Of a stretch of DNA of 64,000 nucleotides, positions 53,622 through 62,484 are shown in pieces. The stretch's first letter is position 1, and every line of letters begins with the position of its first letter. A model generated the notes under the pieces. That model searched no databases and was not told where the DNA came from. It saw only the letters and a program-made list of their open reading frames with translations. The translations under genes were made by a program, and so were the position numbers. Origin of the DNA: Bryobacterales bacterium KBS 96 (GTDB lineage: Bacteria; Acidobacteriota; Terriglobia; Bryobacterales; Bryobacteraceae); the NCBI GenBank assembly GCA_000381625.1, contig KB906767.1:1280629-1344628 (forward strand), read 5' to 3'.

Positions 53622-54221
53622 ATGACGGTCGGGAATGACCAAACCTCGGAAGGAATGACCATCTGGCTGACGGGTCTCCCGTCGGCCGGGAAAACGACAA
53701 TTGGATCTCAGGTCACGGAGCAGTTACGGGCCGCCGGGCTCAACGTCGAATTTCTGGATGGCGACGTAATCCGGAAACGACTCTTTTCTGAACTCGGCTA
53801 TACGAAACACGATCGGGACGAGAATGTCCTTCGCCTCGCATTCCTCGCGCACTTGCTATCGAGGAATGGAGTGATTGTTGTGGTCGCCGCAATCGCCCCC
53901 TACCGGGCCATCCGTCAACGGATTCGCGAGAGCTCCACGAACTTCGTCGAGGTCTACGTCAATGCGCTGTCTTCCGTTTGCGAACAGCGAGACGTCAAAG
54001 GTCTCTATCGAAAGGCGAGGCGGGGAGAACTCATAGGCTTTACGGGCGTCGACGACCCGTATGAGCCGCCGGTTCAACCTGAAGTAGAATGCCGGACCGA
54101 CCAGGAGACGATAGCCGAAAGCGCGGCTAAAGTACTAGGCTACGTGTCGGATCATCTGCCGGCCTCGGCCGCCGTTGATGTCCGGAAGCGTCTCCAAATA
54201 CCGCGTTCGGCGCCTTCATAA
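53622..54221 (+). CDS. cysC: Adenylylsulfate (APS) kinase
   Basis: 199 residues from ATG 53622. The P loop is GLPSAGKTT in MTIWLTGLPSAGKTTIGSQV. Then FLDGDVIRKRLFSELGYTKH, HDRDENVLRLAFLAHLL and the family signature CEQRDVKGLYRKARRGELIG with FTGVDDPYEPP. It makes PAPS from APS, for sulfonation or sulfate reduction. A partner ATP sulfurylase is not in the window. The exporter gene upstream suggests possible use in polysaccharide sulfation, an inference only. Confidence 0.92.
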   Translation: MTVGNDQTSEGMTIWLTGLPSAGKTTIGSQVTEQLRAAGLNVEFLDGDVIRKRLFSELGYTKHDRDENVLRLAFLAHLLSRNGVIVVVAAIAPYRAIRQRIRESSTNFVEVYVNALSSVCEQRDVKGLYRKARRGELIGFTGVDDPYEPPVQPEVECRTDQETIAESAAKVLGYVSDHLPASAAVDVRKRLQIPRSAPS

Positions 54222-54313
54222 CGACAAATCGCCCACTCGCGATGCTTTCCGGCAAAAATACTGGCCATCTGAAAGCGACGAGGACACCGGAAACGGTGTT
54301 ATGGTGTGGATGA

Positions 54314-54625
54314 GTGTCCGCCTACGAACTCCGATCCCTATTCCCTTTCAACGAACACGACTTCACGACGCCGCAGGGTTCCTGGAGATGCGGTCTTACC
54401 GAAGTTTCGGATCTCAGGCCGCAAAGCGACCGGTTTGCCTGGTATCTGACGTTTCATTCGCGGCACAAAGGGCATGATGACGAGCCGAAGCAGCGGAACC
54501 TCGAAGTCCTCACGTCAGCCGATCATTTGTCAAAACGAGGATTTGGCCCCGATCTGGAAACCCGCATCGAGGAATGGCTAAATACCAACGAGGGTGACGG
54601 CCGCCTTGAGTGGTTGGACTACTAA
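54314..54625 (+). CDS. Small hypothetical protein
   Basis: 103 residues from GTG, the first possible start after a stop at 54311. I do not recognise it. The segment WYLTFHSRHKGHDDEPKQRN and LETRIEEWLNTNEGDGRLEW look like a folded soluble protein, and the frame fills the gap between cysC and gltX. There is no ribosome site. An overlapping frame (54175-54477) is less protein-like. Confidence 0.4.
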   Translation: MSAYELRSLFPFNEHDFTTPQGSWRCGLTEVSDLRPQSDRFAWYLTFHSRHKGHDDEPKQRNLEVLTSADHLSKRGFGPDLETRIEEWLNTNEGDGRLEWLDY

Positions 54626-54663
54626 CGCTGAATCCGTTCTTCCAGTTTGTACACTTAAACTTC

Positions 54664-56085
54664 ATGGTTCGAGCACGTTTCGCTCCGTCGCCGACGGGGT
54701 ATCTGCACATCGGTAGTGCACGTACATTCATTTTCAACTGGCTTTATGTCCGCCATCAGCAGGGTACGATGGTGCTGCGCATCGACGATACCGACGTTGA
54801 GCGCAACACCCAGGCATCCCTCGATTCGATTATGGATGGCCTGAACTGGCTGGGGCTTGGCTGGGATGAATTCTATCGCCAATCGGAGCGTCTGGACCTT
54901 CATCGCCGGCTCGCGTACCGGCTGCTCGATTCCGGGCTCGCTTACCGCGACTTCACGCCCGCAGTGGCGGGGGATGCGGAAGAACGCCTTCACGAAGGTC
55001 CGTGGCTGTGCAATCCCGAAATGCGCGCGCTGTCGAAAGCCGAAAGCGAGCGGCGTGCCGATGAGGGAGAGCCGTTTGTCGTGCGGTTTCGGGTGCCGAG
55101 GGAGAATCCTCGGGAAGTCGCTTTCCAGGATGCCGTATACGGGCCGCAATCGAAATCGACCGCCGATATAGAAGACTTCGCGCTATTGCGCAGCAACGGC
55201 ATGCCGACGTATCACATGGCTTCCTGCGCCGACGATATCGATCTGCAAATTACTCATGTGATTCGCGGCCAGGATCACCTGACCAACACGTTTAAACATA
55301 TTCTGATCTTTGAGGGAGCGGGAATTTCCCCGCCCCAGTTCACGCATCTGCCGTTGCTGATTGCGCCGGATGGAGCGAAGCTCTCGAAGCGCAAACACGG
55401 CCCGGTCGTTAGCGTAACGACATATCGCGATGCCGGATTTCTGCCGATCGGCTACATCAATTTTCTGTGCCTGCTCGGCTGGTCTCCGAAAGACAATCGC
55501 GAGCAGATGTCGCTTCGCGATCTGATAACCGCGTTCAGCTTCGACGGCGTGAATCGCAGCAATGCGGTTGTCAATTTCAGTGAAGAAGATCCGGTGGATC
55601 CGAAGGCGCTCTGGCTGAATTCGCAACATCTCCGGACGATGCCGGTGGCCGAACTGCTTCCCTATGTGAAACAGACGCTCGCGGCCGCGGGCATTGCGCC
55701 GTATGGCGATGAGGCGCATTTCACGTTCACGGTCGACACGATTCGCTCGCGTTTCTCAACCCTTTTGGAGTTTTCGAACCGCGGCTTGGCCTATTTCAGC
55801 GACAAATTTCCGATCGACCCGGCATCGCTCGAAAAGCTGAATGCGCCGGGCGCTCGGGAACTGCTACGCGAGCTTGGGAACCGGCTTGCGGCGAACCCCG
55901 AGTTTACGGAAGGGAGCGTTGAGGCCGAGCTTCGTGGGTTGGCGGCGGAACGGGGTGTTAAGGCCGGCATCCTGATCAACGCCAGCCGCGCGGCATTAAC
56001 GGGTCAGCCGGTGGGACCCAGCGCGTTCGCTGTATTTCTTTGCATTGGCCGCGAACGCTGCATCGAACGGTTGAAAGGGGTTTAA
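54664..56085 (+). CDS. gltX: Glutamyl-tRNA synthetase
   Basis: 473 residues from ATG 54664, which places the first signature at the right distance: RFAPSPTGYLHIGSARTFIF (HIGH-type) near residues 5-24. KLSKRKHGPVVSVTTYRDAG (KMSKS-type) lies near 240. Other family segments are LRIDDTDVERNTQASLDSIM, IRGQDHLTNTFKHILIFEGA and the C-terminal anticodon-binding part GILINASRAALTGQPVGPSAF. It charges tRNA(Glu) in the cytoplasm. The carbamoyltransferase gene begins 3 bp after the stop. Confidence 0.95.
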   Translation: MVRARFAPSPTGYLHIGSARTFIFNWLYVRHQQGTMVLRIDDTDVERNTQASLDSIMDGLNWLGLGWDEFYRQSERLDLHRRLAYRLLDSGLAYRDFTPAVAGDAEERLHEGPWLCNPEMRALSKAESERRADEGEPFVVRFRVPRENPREVAFQDAVYGPQSKSTADIEDFALLRSNGMPTYHMASCADDIDLQITHVIRGQDHLTNTFKHILIFEGAGISPPQFTHLPLLIAPDGAKLSKRKHGPVVSVTTYRDAGFLPIGYINFLCLLGWSPKDNREQMSLRDLITAFSFDGVNRSNAVVNFSEEDPVDPKALWLNSQHLRTMPVAELLPYVKQTLAAAGIAPYGDEAHFTFTVDTIRSRFSTLLEFSNRGLAYFSDKFPIDPASLEKLNAPGARELLRELGNRLAANPEFTEGSVEAELRGLAAERGVKAGILINASRAALTGQPVGPSAFAVFLCIGRERCIERLKGV

Positions 56086-56088
56086 GCC

Positions 56089-57666
56089 GTGCCACGGATT
56101 CTAGTCGGACTCGGCGGATTACTAAGCGATGCCGCCTGCTGCGTCATCAAGGACGGCCATTTAGTCTCGGCTGTTGAGCAGAGCAAAGTCTCACGCTGGG
56201 ATCGCCACAGCCAGTTTCCCGATGAGGCGTTCTCGGCCGCGCTCGAGGCGGCAGAAGTGGAGCCGGCGGAAATTGAGTGTGTCGCGATCGCGCGCCAATT
56301 TGCACAGGGCTCGGAGAGCGCCGCGCAACTCGAGCTGCGCTCCAGGTTCCCGCGCAGCGAAATCGTCGTCGTCGAGCATCACACCGCGCATGCGGCGTCC
56401 GCTTATTACACCTCGGGCTTCGACAGCGCTACCGTGTTGAGCGTCGATCGAGCCGGCGATTTTCGCTCGGCGGTTCTGTTCGAAGCCGCCGGGAATCAAC
56501 TCACGCCGGTGCGTGAACTCTATTTCCCGGACTCGCTAGGAGATTTGTTTAATCGCGTCACCGCGCTGCTCGGATATCAGCCTCGTGGCGACGAGCACAA
56601 AGTTCAGTGGTTATCGACAAGCGGCGAACCGGCGGAACACAAGTTGTTTGTCGATCTGCTGCATCGAAATGGCTTAACGTGGCCGCAAATCGATCGCAGC
56701 TATCTCGATGCCGACCGGTTGACGCAAGGCGGGTTCAGCCGCAGGTTTTATGACGCAATAGAGCTATCACCGAATGAACGCATTCCGGCGGCGAAACAGG
56801 CCTCGATTGCCGCCAGTCTGCAACAGGCTGTTAACGAGACCGTGGCCGCCATGCTGGGCGGCGCGCAACGCGTTTGCATCGCCGGCGGCCTGGCCCTTAA
56901 TGCACTGCTCATCGCTTCTCTGGAACGGCAATTCCCGAGCGTCTTCGTCCAACCTGCGGCCGGCAACGCGGGGACGGCCATGGGAGCGGCGCTGCACGCA
57001 TGGCACAATTTTTATCGCCGGAAGGAACGTGTTCCGTTCGACACGCTCTGCCTTGGACCGCAGTACTCGGCCGAGCAGATTAAGCGCGTCCTCGAGAACT
57101 GCAAACTTCACTTCCGTTTTTTGTTGACGGAAGGCGAAGTCATCGATAAGGCTATCCAGGCCCTGAACGCGGACAAGATCGTCGCCTGGATGCAGGGGCG
57201 CATGGAGTTCGGTCCGCGCGCGCTAGGCAATCGCAGCATTCTCGCGTCTCCCAAAAACCCATATTCGACGGAAAACCTGAACGTGTACATCAAGCACCGT
57301 GAAAACTTCCGAAAGTTTGCGGCTTCCGTTCCGGCGGAACTGGCTGCCGACTATTTCGAAGTGGGTTCGAATGCGCGTTTCCTGGCCACTGTCGGACGCG
57401 TGCGTCCCGAGCACAAAAAGCAATTTGAGGCGGCGCTGCTGGGCGGCGATCTCGTCCGGGTTCACACTGTCGAGAAGCATGAGAACCCGCGCTATCATGC
57501 GCTATTGACGGCGGCCGGCAAAGCAACCGGCCTGCCTGTGCTATACAATACCAGCTTCAATTTGTTCGGCGACCCGCTTGTCTGTACGCCGCGCGATGCG
57601 GTGCGTAGTTTCTATTCATCGGGCATCGACGCCATGTTCGCGGGGAATTTTTATCTGGAGAAATAG
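56089..57666 (+). CDS. Carbamoyltransferase (NodU/CmcH type), divergent
   Basis: 525 residues from GTG, 3 bp after gltX. The N-terminal kinase-like fold reads LVGLGGLLSDAACCVIKDGH, VEHHTAHAASAYYTSGFDSA and TVLSVDRAGDFRSAVLFEAA. The C-terminal YrdC-like part has the signature GRMEFGPRALGNRSILASPK, then RKFAASVPAELAADYF and GLPVLYNTSFNLFGDPLVCT. In well-known members the start has HDA and DGxGE; here these positions read SDA and DRAGD. Family enzymes carbamoylate sugars or antibiotics. The substrate is unknown, and coupling to gltX is unusual. Confidence 0.85.
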   Translation: MPRILVGLGGLLSDAACCVIKDGHLVSAVEQSKVSRWDRHSQFPDEAFSAALEAAEVEPAEIECVAIARQFAQGSESAAQLELRSRFPRSEIVVVEHHTAHAASAYYTSGFDSATVLSVDRAGDFRSAVLFEAAGNQLTPVRELYFPDSLGDLFNRVTALLGYQPRGDEHKVQWLSTSGEPAEHKLFVDLLHRNGLTWPQIDRSYLDADRLTQGGFSRRFYDAIELSPNERIPAAKQASIAASLQQAVNETVAAMLGGAQRVCIAGGLALNALLIASLERQFPSVFVQPAAGNAGTAMGAALHAWHNFYRRKERVPFDTLCLGPQYSAEQIKRVLENCKLHFRFLLTEGEVIDKAIQALNADKIVAWMQGRMEFGPRALGNRSILASPKNPYSTENLNVYIKHRENFRKFAASVPAELAADYFEVGSNARFLATVGRVRPEHKKQFEAALLGGDLVRVHTVEKHENPRYHALLTAAGKATGLPVLYNTSFNLFGDPLVCTPRDAVRSFYSSGIDAMFAGNFYLEK

Positions 57667-57702
57667 GCAAGCTGTACAAATGAGCATGCCACCCGGGGCT
57701 AA

Positions 57703-60700
57703 TCAGCGCTCAATGGCGCTGTATTCGGCCAGAACGCGACGGAGTTCGTCCATCTGCACGGGTTTCAGCAAATAGGCATCGGCTCCGGCGCCCTTCGCTC
57801 GCTCACGATCTTCAGCGGTCGCGCTCCCGCTCAGCATCACAACCATCGAGCGGCGCTTGCCATCTTCGCGCCGGCGTAGTTCGCGAGTGGCTTCTATTCC
57901 GTCCATTCCCGGCATCTGCAAATCCATCAGAATCAGATCGAATTCCGAGTGACTCATTTGTGCCAGCGCGTCGTATCCATTGGGAACGGCGGTTACCGAA
58001 CAGCCCGCGCGCTCAAGCAGGCGTGTGCCTACCTTTAGACTGATCGGGTTGTCCTCAACCAACAGCACACGCATGTTTGTCGTGTCCGAATCGGGCTCAT
58101 GGAAACCGTTCCGAGCCTCGGGCGGCGAAGCAAGCTCGGGCAGCGGGATGACGAAGCTGAATATGCTGCCGCGCCCGGCCTCGCTCGTGAGACTCAATTC
58201 GCCTTTCATTTGAGCGATGAGACGCAGGCAAATAGAGAGGCCTAGCCCGGTGCCGCCAAATTTACGGGTGGTCGACCCGTCTGCCTGGCGGAACGGCTCG
58301 AAGATAATCGCCCGCTTCTCTTCGGGCACTCCAATGCCAGTATCTTCCACGCTGAAGCGAACCAGATTCGGATGTTCTTCGGACGCTGCACGGTACGTAG
58401 TCAGATGTACGCGTCCGGCGGGGGTGAATTTCACGGCGTTGCTCACCAGATTTGTCAGAATCTGGCGCAACCGGTCTGAGTCTCCGATCACCATCTCCGG
58501 CAAGCTGTCGCCCAGCAAAACTCGAAAGTCGAGCCCCTTCTGTTTGGCGACAATCGCCATGGTTCCCGCCGCGGATTCGACGCATTCGCGCAATGAAAAC
58601 GGCGCAATATGCAGCGCGAGTTTGCCGGCCTCGATTTTCGAAAAATCGAGAATGTCGTTCAGAAGCCGCAGCAGCGAGCGTGCCGACCTTTCGGCAAGCT
58701 CCAGATACTCGCGTTGCTCCTCGGTCAACGATGTTGTTAGCGCCAACGCTGTCATGCCCAGCACCCCGTGCAAAGGCGTCCTGATCTCGTGGCTGATGTT
58801 GGCAAGGAACTCGTCTTTTAGTTTGCTGGTTCGCTGGGTTTCGGCAAGAAGTTGTTCAATCTGCTGTTTTTGCCGCTCGACGGTCGTCTTTTCATCGCGT
58901 ATTTCCGCCGTTCGCTGCCCAACGGCGATCGCCAACGCGTTCTTCTGGGCGAGTAAAGCGCGGATTCGCCAGCGCCAAAACCCAAAAATGCCTGCCGCCA
59001 ACACCGTAATCGCTAAAATCCGGAACCAGATAGCCTGCCACCAGAATGGTTCCACATTGAAACTCATTGCCACCGGTTTGGTGACCCAGCCTCGCATCGG
59101 GTGATATGCTTCCGCTTCGAACCGGTAATGACCCGGGCTCAGGCTCGGCAATACTGCGGGCCCTTGATCCACATCGATCCACCGGTTATCGAGTCCAACC
59201 AACCGGTATCGATAGCGCAACCCTTGCCGCTGATCGAATAGAAGCACTGCGAGGCCAAACTTCACGGTGGAACCGGGCGGCAGGGAGCGCCCTGGCTCCA
59301 AGGCGGACATCGATTTGCCATTCACTTCGATATCGGTCAATGCAAAGGCGGGAGCGACCGTGGGCGGGAGCGGTTGCTTGGGAACATCGAATCGGCTCAA
59401 GCCTCTGGTGGTGCCGATCCACACGACACCATCCGGATCAGCCCAAAAGGCGTTGAACCAGGTGTCCGGCCAGACGAGCCCGTCCTCGGCGTCATAGTTT
59501 CGCCAACGGCTCCCATCGAAGTGATTTACACCGGTGTCCGAACCAACCCAGATACCTTGCGGCCCAAGACCGAGAAAGTTGACGACGTTAGTAGGTAGCC
59601 CGTTTTGATGAGTGAAATGATGGATTTGCAACCGGCCGCCGGTATATCTAAACCGTGAGAGCCCGATATCCTCACCGTAGCCGATCCAGATACGGTCCTG
59701 TCGGTCGATGGTCAGAAAGGCGACTGCGTCTTCCAGCATTCCGTCCTTCTTGCCAAATCGCTTCCAAATCCCGTTTTCCTGAACGAACAGGCCGGCGAGA
59801 GTTGCCGCCCACAATCTACCCTCCCGGTCAAACTGGATCCGGTAGACCGCCTTATCCGCAGTCTCAGGAGCAAACGATTCGAGAGAAGTCCAGCGGGTGA
59901 ATCGCCAATTAGCGCTGCTGCCACTTCGCTTTCCTGGAGCATCGGTTAAAGGATGGACAAAAACGCCTCGCCGGGTATAAACCCACAACTGGTCTCCGGC
60001 AACGTCCAGGCCGACGATCTCCGGCGACATAACTCCCTGACTCGCCCCAACAGCGTGAGCAACGCCCGAACGCGGGTTGAAGGCGGTCAGGCCACTCTTC
60101 GAGGTGCCAATCCAGATTGTGCCGTCGGGCGTCGACCGGATTGCCCGGATCTGCCGGGTCCAGTCGGCCTTCGACACCAATTCGAAGCGCGAGCCGCGCA
60201 TCCGGTGCAACCCATATCTCGTCCCGACCCAGAGTATTCCGGATTGGTCGCGGTAGATGGCGCTGACCATGTTGTTCGTCAGGCCGTCTTTCTCGGCATA
60301 GGATTTCCAGGCGTGCGAGCCCGCCCAAAGCAATAGCCCTTGGGACGCGGCGCCGATCCAGGGCGTGCCGTCGCGGTCGATGATGACGCAGCAGAGAGGA
60401 TCGTCCGGAAGCCCTTCTTTCTGGCTCGCCCAGACTTCTCCTCCCGGCCTGAGCAGCCCTTCGTCGGTAGGGATCACAAGGTTGCCTGCCGAATCGAGCG
60501 CCAGTTGGCTGCTCCAGTTCCGGGTAGGCAGGCCGTTCACCATCGCAAATTTGCTTGCTCCCCGGCGCAGAACGCGCACACTATCGTTGCTGCGAACGTA
60601 AAGATCGCCCCGACGGTCGCGCACAATTCCGCTCCATTTTTCGCTGCTCGGCAAGCCTTCGGAATTCGAATATTCCGTCAAGTTGCCATCCCGCAGTCGC

Positions 60701-61263
60701 CATAGGGCATTACGGGACGTCAGCCAGATCGTTCCAGCATCGAAATACACGCTTTCCGTCAGAGTTTGTGGCACGCCCAGCACGGGTTCGACTCGCCAGA
60801 AATTTCCACCCCAGCTTGCCGCGAGAAGGCCTTGGCCGGAAGCGATATAGACCGTGCCCTTGCCATCCGATGCAAACGATTGCGGGCCGTACACGATAGG
60901 AGGAACGCTCTGCAGCGGCTGCCACGCTCCATTTCGTCGGGTGATCACGCCGCCGGAGGTCCCAACCCAAAGGGTCCCGTCTTCCGCCTCTGTGAGCGAT
61001 TGGATGAAGTTGCTTGGTAGACCTTGCGCTGTTGTATAAACAATGAAGCGCTCGCCATCAAAACGGTATAGGCCGTTCTCGGTGCCTACCCAAATGAAGC
61101 CCAGCCGATCTTGCAGCAGGGCGCGGACCGCGAGATTCCGCAGTCCTTCCGGCTCACCGTATTGACGAAACGAATAGTGCTGGGCGGCTGCCACACCGGT
61201 AGCGAGCACAAATGTGATGACACACACGAGCGCACGCAGCCCCCAGCCCTTTCCCGCAACCAT
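57703..61263 (-). CDS. Hybrid sensor histidine kinase with two-component-regulator propeller
   Basis: 1186 residues. A signal peptide (GLRALVCVITFVLATGVAAA) is followed by a large periplasmic propeller (about 30-640) made of repeats such as DRLGFIWVGTENGLYRFDGE, DRSGILWVGTRYGLHRM-like and DGVVWIGTTRGLSRF. A Y_Y_Y domain (RYRLVGLDNRWIDVDQGPAV) and one membrane helix (about 745-765) come next. HisKA has FLANISHEIRTPLHGVLGMT (His near 825), HATPase has VEDTGIGVPEEKRAIIF and GTGLGLSICLRL, and the C-terminal receiver has LVEDNPISLK and LILMDLQMPGMDG. All catalytic motifs are complete. Such sensors in other phyla respond to polysaccharide products. No target gene is adjacent. Confidence 0.92.
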   Translation of the reverse strand: MVAGKGWGLRALVCVITFVLATGVAAAQHYSFRQYGEPEGLRNLAVRALLQDRLGFIWVGTENGLYRFDGERFIVYTTAQGLPSNFIQSLTEAEDGTLWVGTSGGVITRRNGAWQPLQSVPPIVYGPQSFASDGKGTVYIASGQGLLAASWGGNFWRVEPVLGVPQTLTESVYFDAGTIWLTSRNALWRLRDGNLTEYSNSEGLPSSEKWSGIVRDRRGDLYVRSNDSVRVLRRGASKFAMVNGLPTRNWSSQLALDSAGNLVIPTDEGLLRPGGEVWASQKEGLPDDPLCCVIIDRDGTPWIGAASQGLLLWAGSHAWKSYAEKDGLTNNMVSAIYRDQSGILWVGTRYGLHRMRGSRFELVSKADWTRQIRAIRSTPDGTIWIGTSKSGLTAFNPRSGVAHAVGASQGVMSPEIVGLDVAGDQLWVYTRRGVFVHPLTDAPGKRSGSSANWRFTRWTSLESFAPETADKAVYRIQFDREGRLWAATLAGLFVQENGIWKRFGKKDGMLEDAVAFLTIDRQDRIWIGYGEDIGLSRFRYTGGRLQIHHFTHQNGLPTNVVNFLGLGPQGIWVGSDTGVNHFDGSRWRNYDAEDGLVWPDTWFNAFWADPDGVVWIGTTRGLSRFDVPKQPLPPTVAPAFALTDIEVNGKSMSALEPGRSLPPGSTVKFGLAVLLFDQRQGLRYRYRLVGLDNRWIDVDQGPAVLPSLSPGHYRFEAEAYHPMRGWVTKPVAMSFNVEPFWWQAIWFRILAITVLAAGIFGFWRWRIRALLAQKNALAIAVGQRTAEIRDEKTTVERQKQQIEQLLAETQRTSKLKDEFLANISHEIRTPLHGVLGMTALALTTSLTEEQREYLELAERSARSLLRLLNDILDFSKIEAGKLALHIAPFSLRECVESAAGTMAIVAKQKGLDFRVLLGDSLPEMVIGDSDRLRQILTNLVSNAVKFTPAGRVHLTTYRAASEEHPNLVRFSVEDTGIGVPEEKRAIIFEPFRQADGSTTRKFGGTGLGLSICLRLIAQMKGELSLTSEAGRGSIFSFVIPLPELASPPEARNGFHEPDSDTTNMRVLLVEDNPISLKVGTRLLERAGCSVTAVPNGYDALAQMSHSEFDLILMDLQMPGMDGIEATRELRRREDGKRRSMVVMLSGSATAEDRERAKGAGADAYLLKPVQMDELRRVLAEYSAIER

Positions 61264-61359
61264 TTAGGAAACTAGTAGAACTGTACCAGAGCAACTATTC
61301 CGGAACTTCCAGAGTAACGCAGATTGAGTGCTTTGCGGTAAGCTGTCGCAAGACCTGCT

Positions 61360-61629
61360 ATGGCTTGCCTACTTGCGGTACTTGTGGTGGCGTTTCCGCG
61401 GATCGCCATCGTGCTCCTCTACCTCTTGACGAACTTCTTTTCGGGAATCTACCATTCATTTCTGATCCCGATTCTCGGTTTCATTTTTTTGCCGTTGACC
61501 CTGATCGCCTATACGTACCTGGTGGACGCGCACATGCCGCTCAACAATATCTCATCATTGGTGATTATCTTTATTGCAATCATCCTGGATTTGGGGTTAG
61601 TTCGCGGCGCAACCTGGCGGCGCAGGTAG
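61360..61629 (+). CDS. Small membrane protein
   Basis: 89 residues, almost entirely hydrophobic, with three helices: ACLLAVLVVAFPRIAIVLLY, IPILGFIFLPLTLIAYTYLV and ISSLVIIFIAIILDLGLV, ending in a basic tail GATWRRR. It has no recognised domain. It is divergent from the hybrid sensor kinase, with 96 bp between. The run of helices and the absence of charged residues make a real membrane gene likely. Its role is unknown. Confidence 0.68.
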   Translation: MACLLAVLVVAFPRIAIVLLYLLTNFFSGIYHSFLIPILGFIFLPLTLIAYTYLVDAHMPLNNISSLVIIFIAIILDLGLVRGATWRRR

Positions 61630-61688
61630 GCAAGTTCAATCCAAGCGCAGGCGCGCGGAGCGGGAACACCGCAGGATCGTCAAGCGAA

Positions 61689-62078
61689 TCAGCGCGCTCC
61701 GGCTCGCGCGGACAATGGCGAAATGGACGCGGTGCGCGCTGAATGCCGGTGCACCGGCATCGCGCGTTCAACACCGCGCCGCAGTATTGGAGCAGTGACG
61801 TCGACGGCCGGACGTGAAATCTCATCCAGGTAGTGAAGCGACTCTGCCGTTGCTGCGGCAAAGATCACACCGAACTTGTGCATTTGGTGCAACAAGGCAT
61901 GGCCGGCAGCATCGTAGCCGGTCAGACCCGAAAGATTCACGACGAATCGGCGCCAGAAGACGTGCGACATTGACCGTTGCCACGCTTGAAACAAGTTCTC
62001 AACTGCTGAGTCGCTTAGACGTCCGCAAATCTCGACGCGAACTTCATCCGCTCCATCTCGAATGTCTAGTATGTCCAT
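61689..62078 (-). CDS. STAS-like protein
   Basis: 129 residues from ATG 62078, chosen because GAAGGAACGG stands just upstream; a longer reading from 62111 runs through it. The part EVRVEICGRLSDSAVENLFQ, RRFVVNLSGLTGYDAAGHAL and FAAATAESLHYLDEI has the order of a STAS domain with NLSGLTGYD in the usual phosphosite strand. A Ser/Arg-rich tail of about 30 residues follows. It is unrelated in sequence beyond this fold to the STAS-like gene in the RND operon. It may be an anti-anti-sigma-type switch; no kinase or sigma factor is adjacent. Confidence 0.65.
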   Translation of the reverse strand: MDILDIRDGADEVRVEICGRLSDSAVENLFQAWQRSMSHVFWRRFVVNLSGLTGYDAAGHALLHQMHKFGVIFAAATAESLHYLDEISRPAVDVTAPILRRGVERAMPVHRHSARTASISPLSARAGAR

Positions 62079-62484
62079 TTGCCGTTCCTTCGTTACGTCG
62101 CTCACTCGCACAATAATTTGGACTCTTATCTAGGGTGAAGGGCTACTTCTATTTTCGTTTATTTCTAAACTTTTGGAACACGTTTTTATACTAAGTTGTT
62201 GCTTTTTTGTGCTTCTGTAACGGTAGATTCACATTTTGCATCTAAAGCGAAGATAGGGTGAACTACAATACCGCCGTCGAAACGGCTCACGCCTGTTGTC
62301 AGAGGAACGGACGCGGCGAATAGATCGGGCAAGCCAAATTCGAGCGTAAGAGAACGAGATTACAAAGCTGCAGCCTTTAAGCAAACGATAACTTCTAACT
62401 CCGTAGCTAGTCTTTAGCTATGAGAGATTTGATTCATCCGCCAACCGGCTTTAACGCTTTTTACTTCAGGGGAATCCATTCTGA
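62079..62484. other. AT-rich divergent regulatory region
   Basis: About 400 bases without a gene, noticeably more AT-rich than the rest of the window in 62110-62260. It must hold the promoters of the minus-strand STAS gene and glgX. No clear -35/-10 pair or RNA fold could be assigned. AGGGGA at 62468-62473 is the ribosome site of glgX. Confidence 0.5.

Noticed and set aside
54175-54477. Plus-strand frame of 100 codons overlapping the cysC end
   Set aside because: The competing frame at 54314-54625 is more protein-like and does not overlap cysC; neither has a ribosome site.
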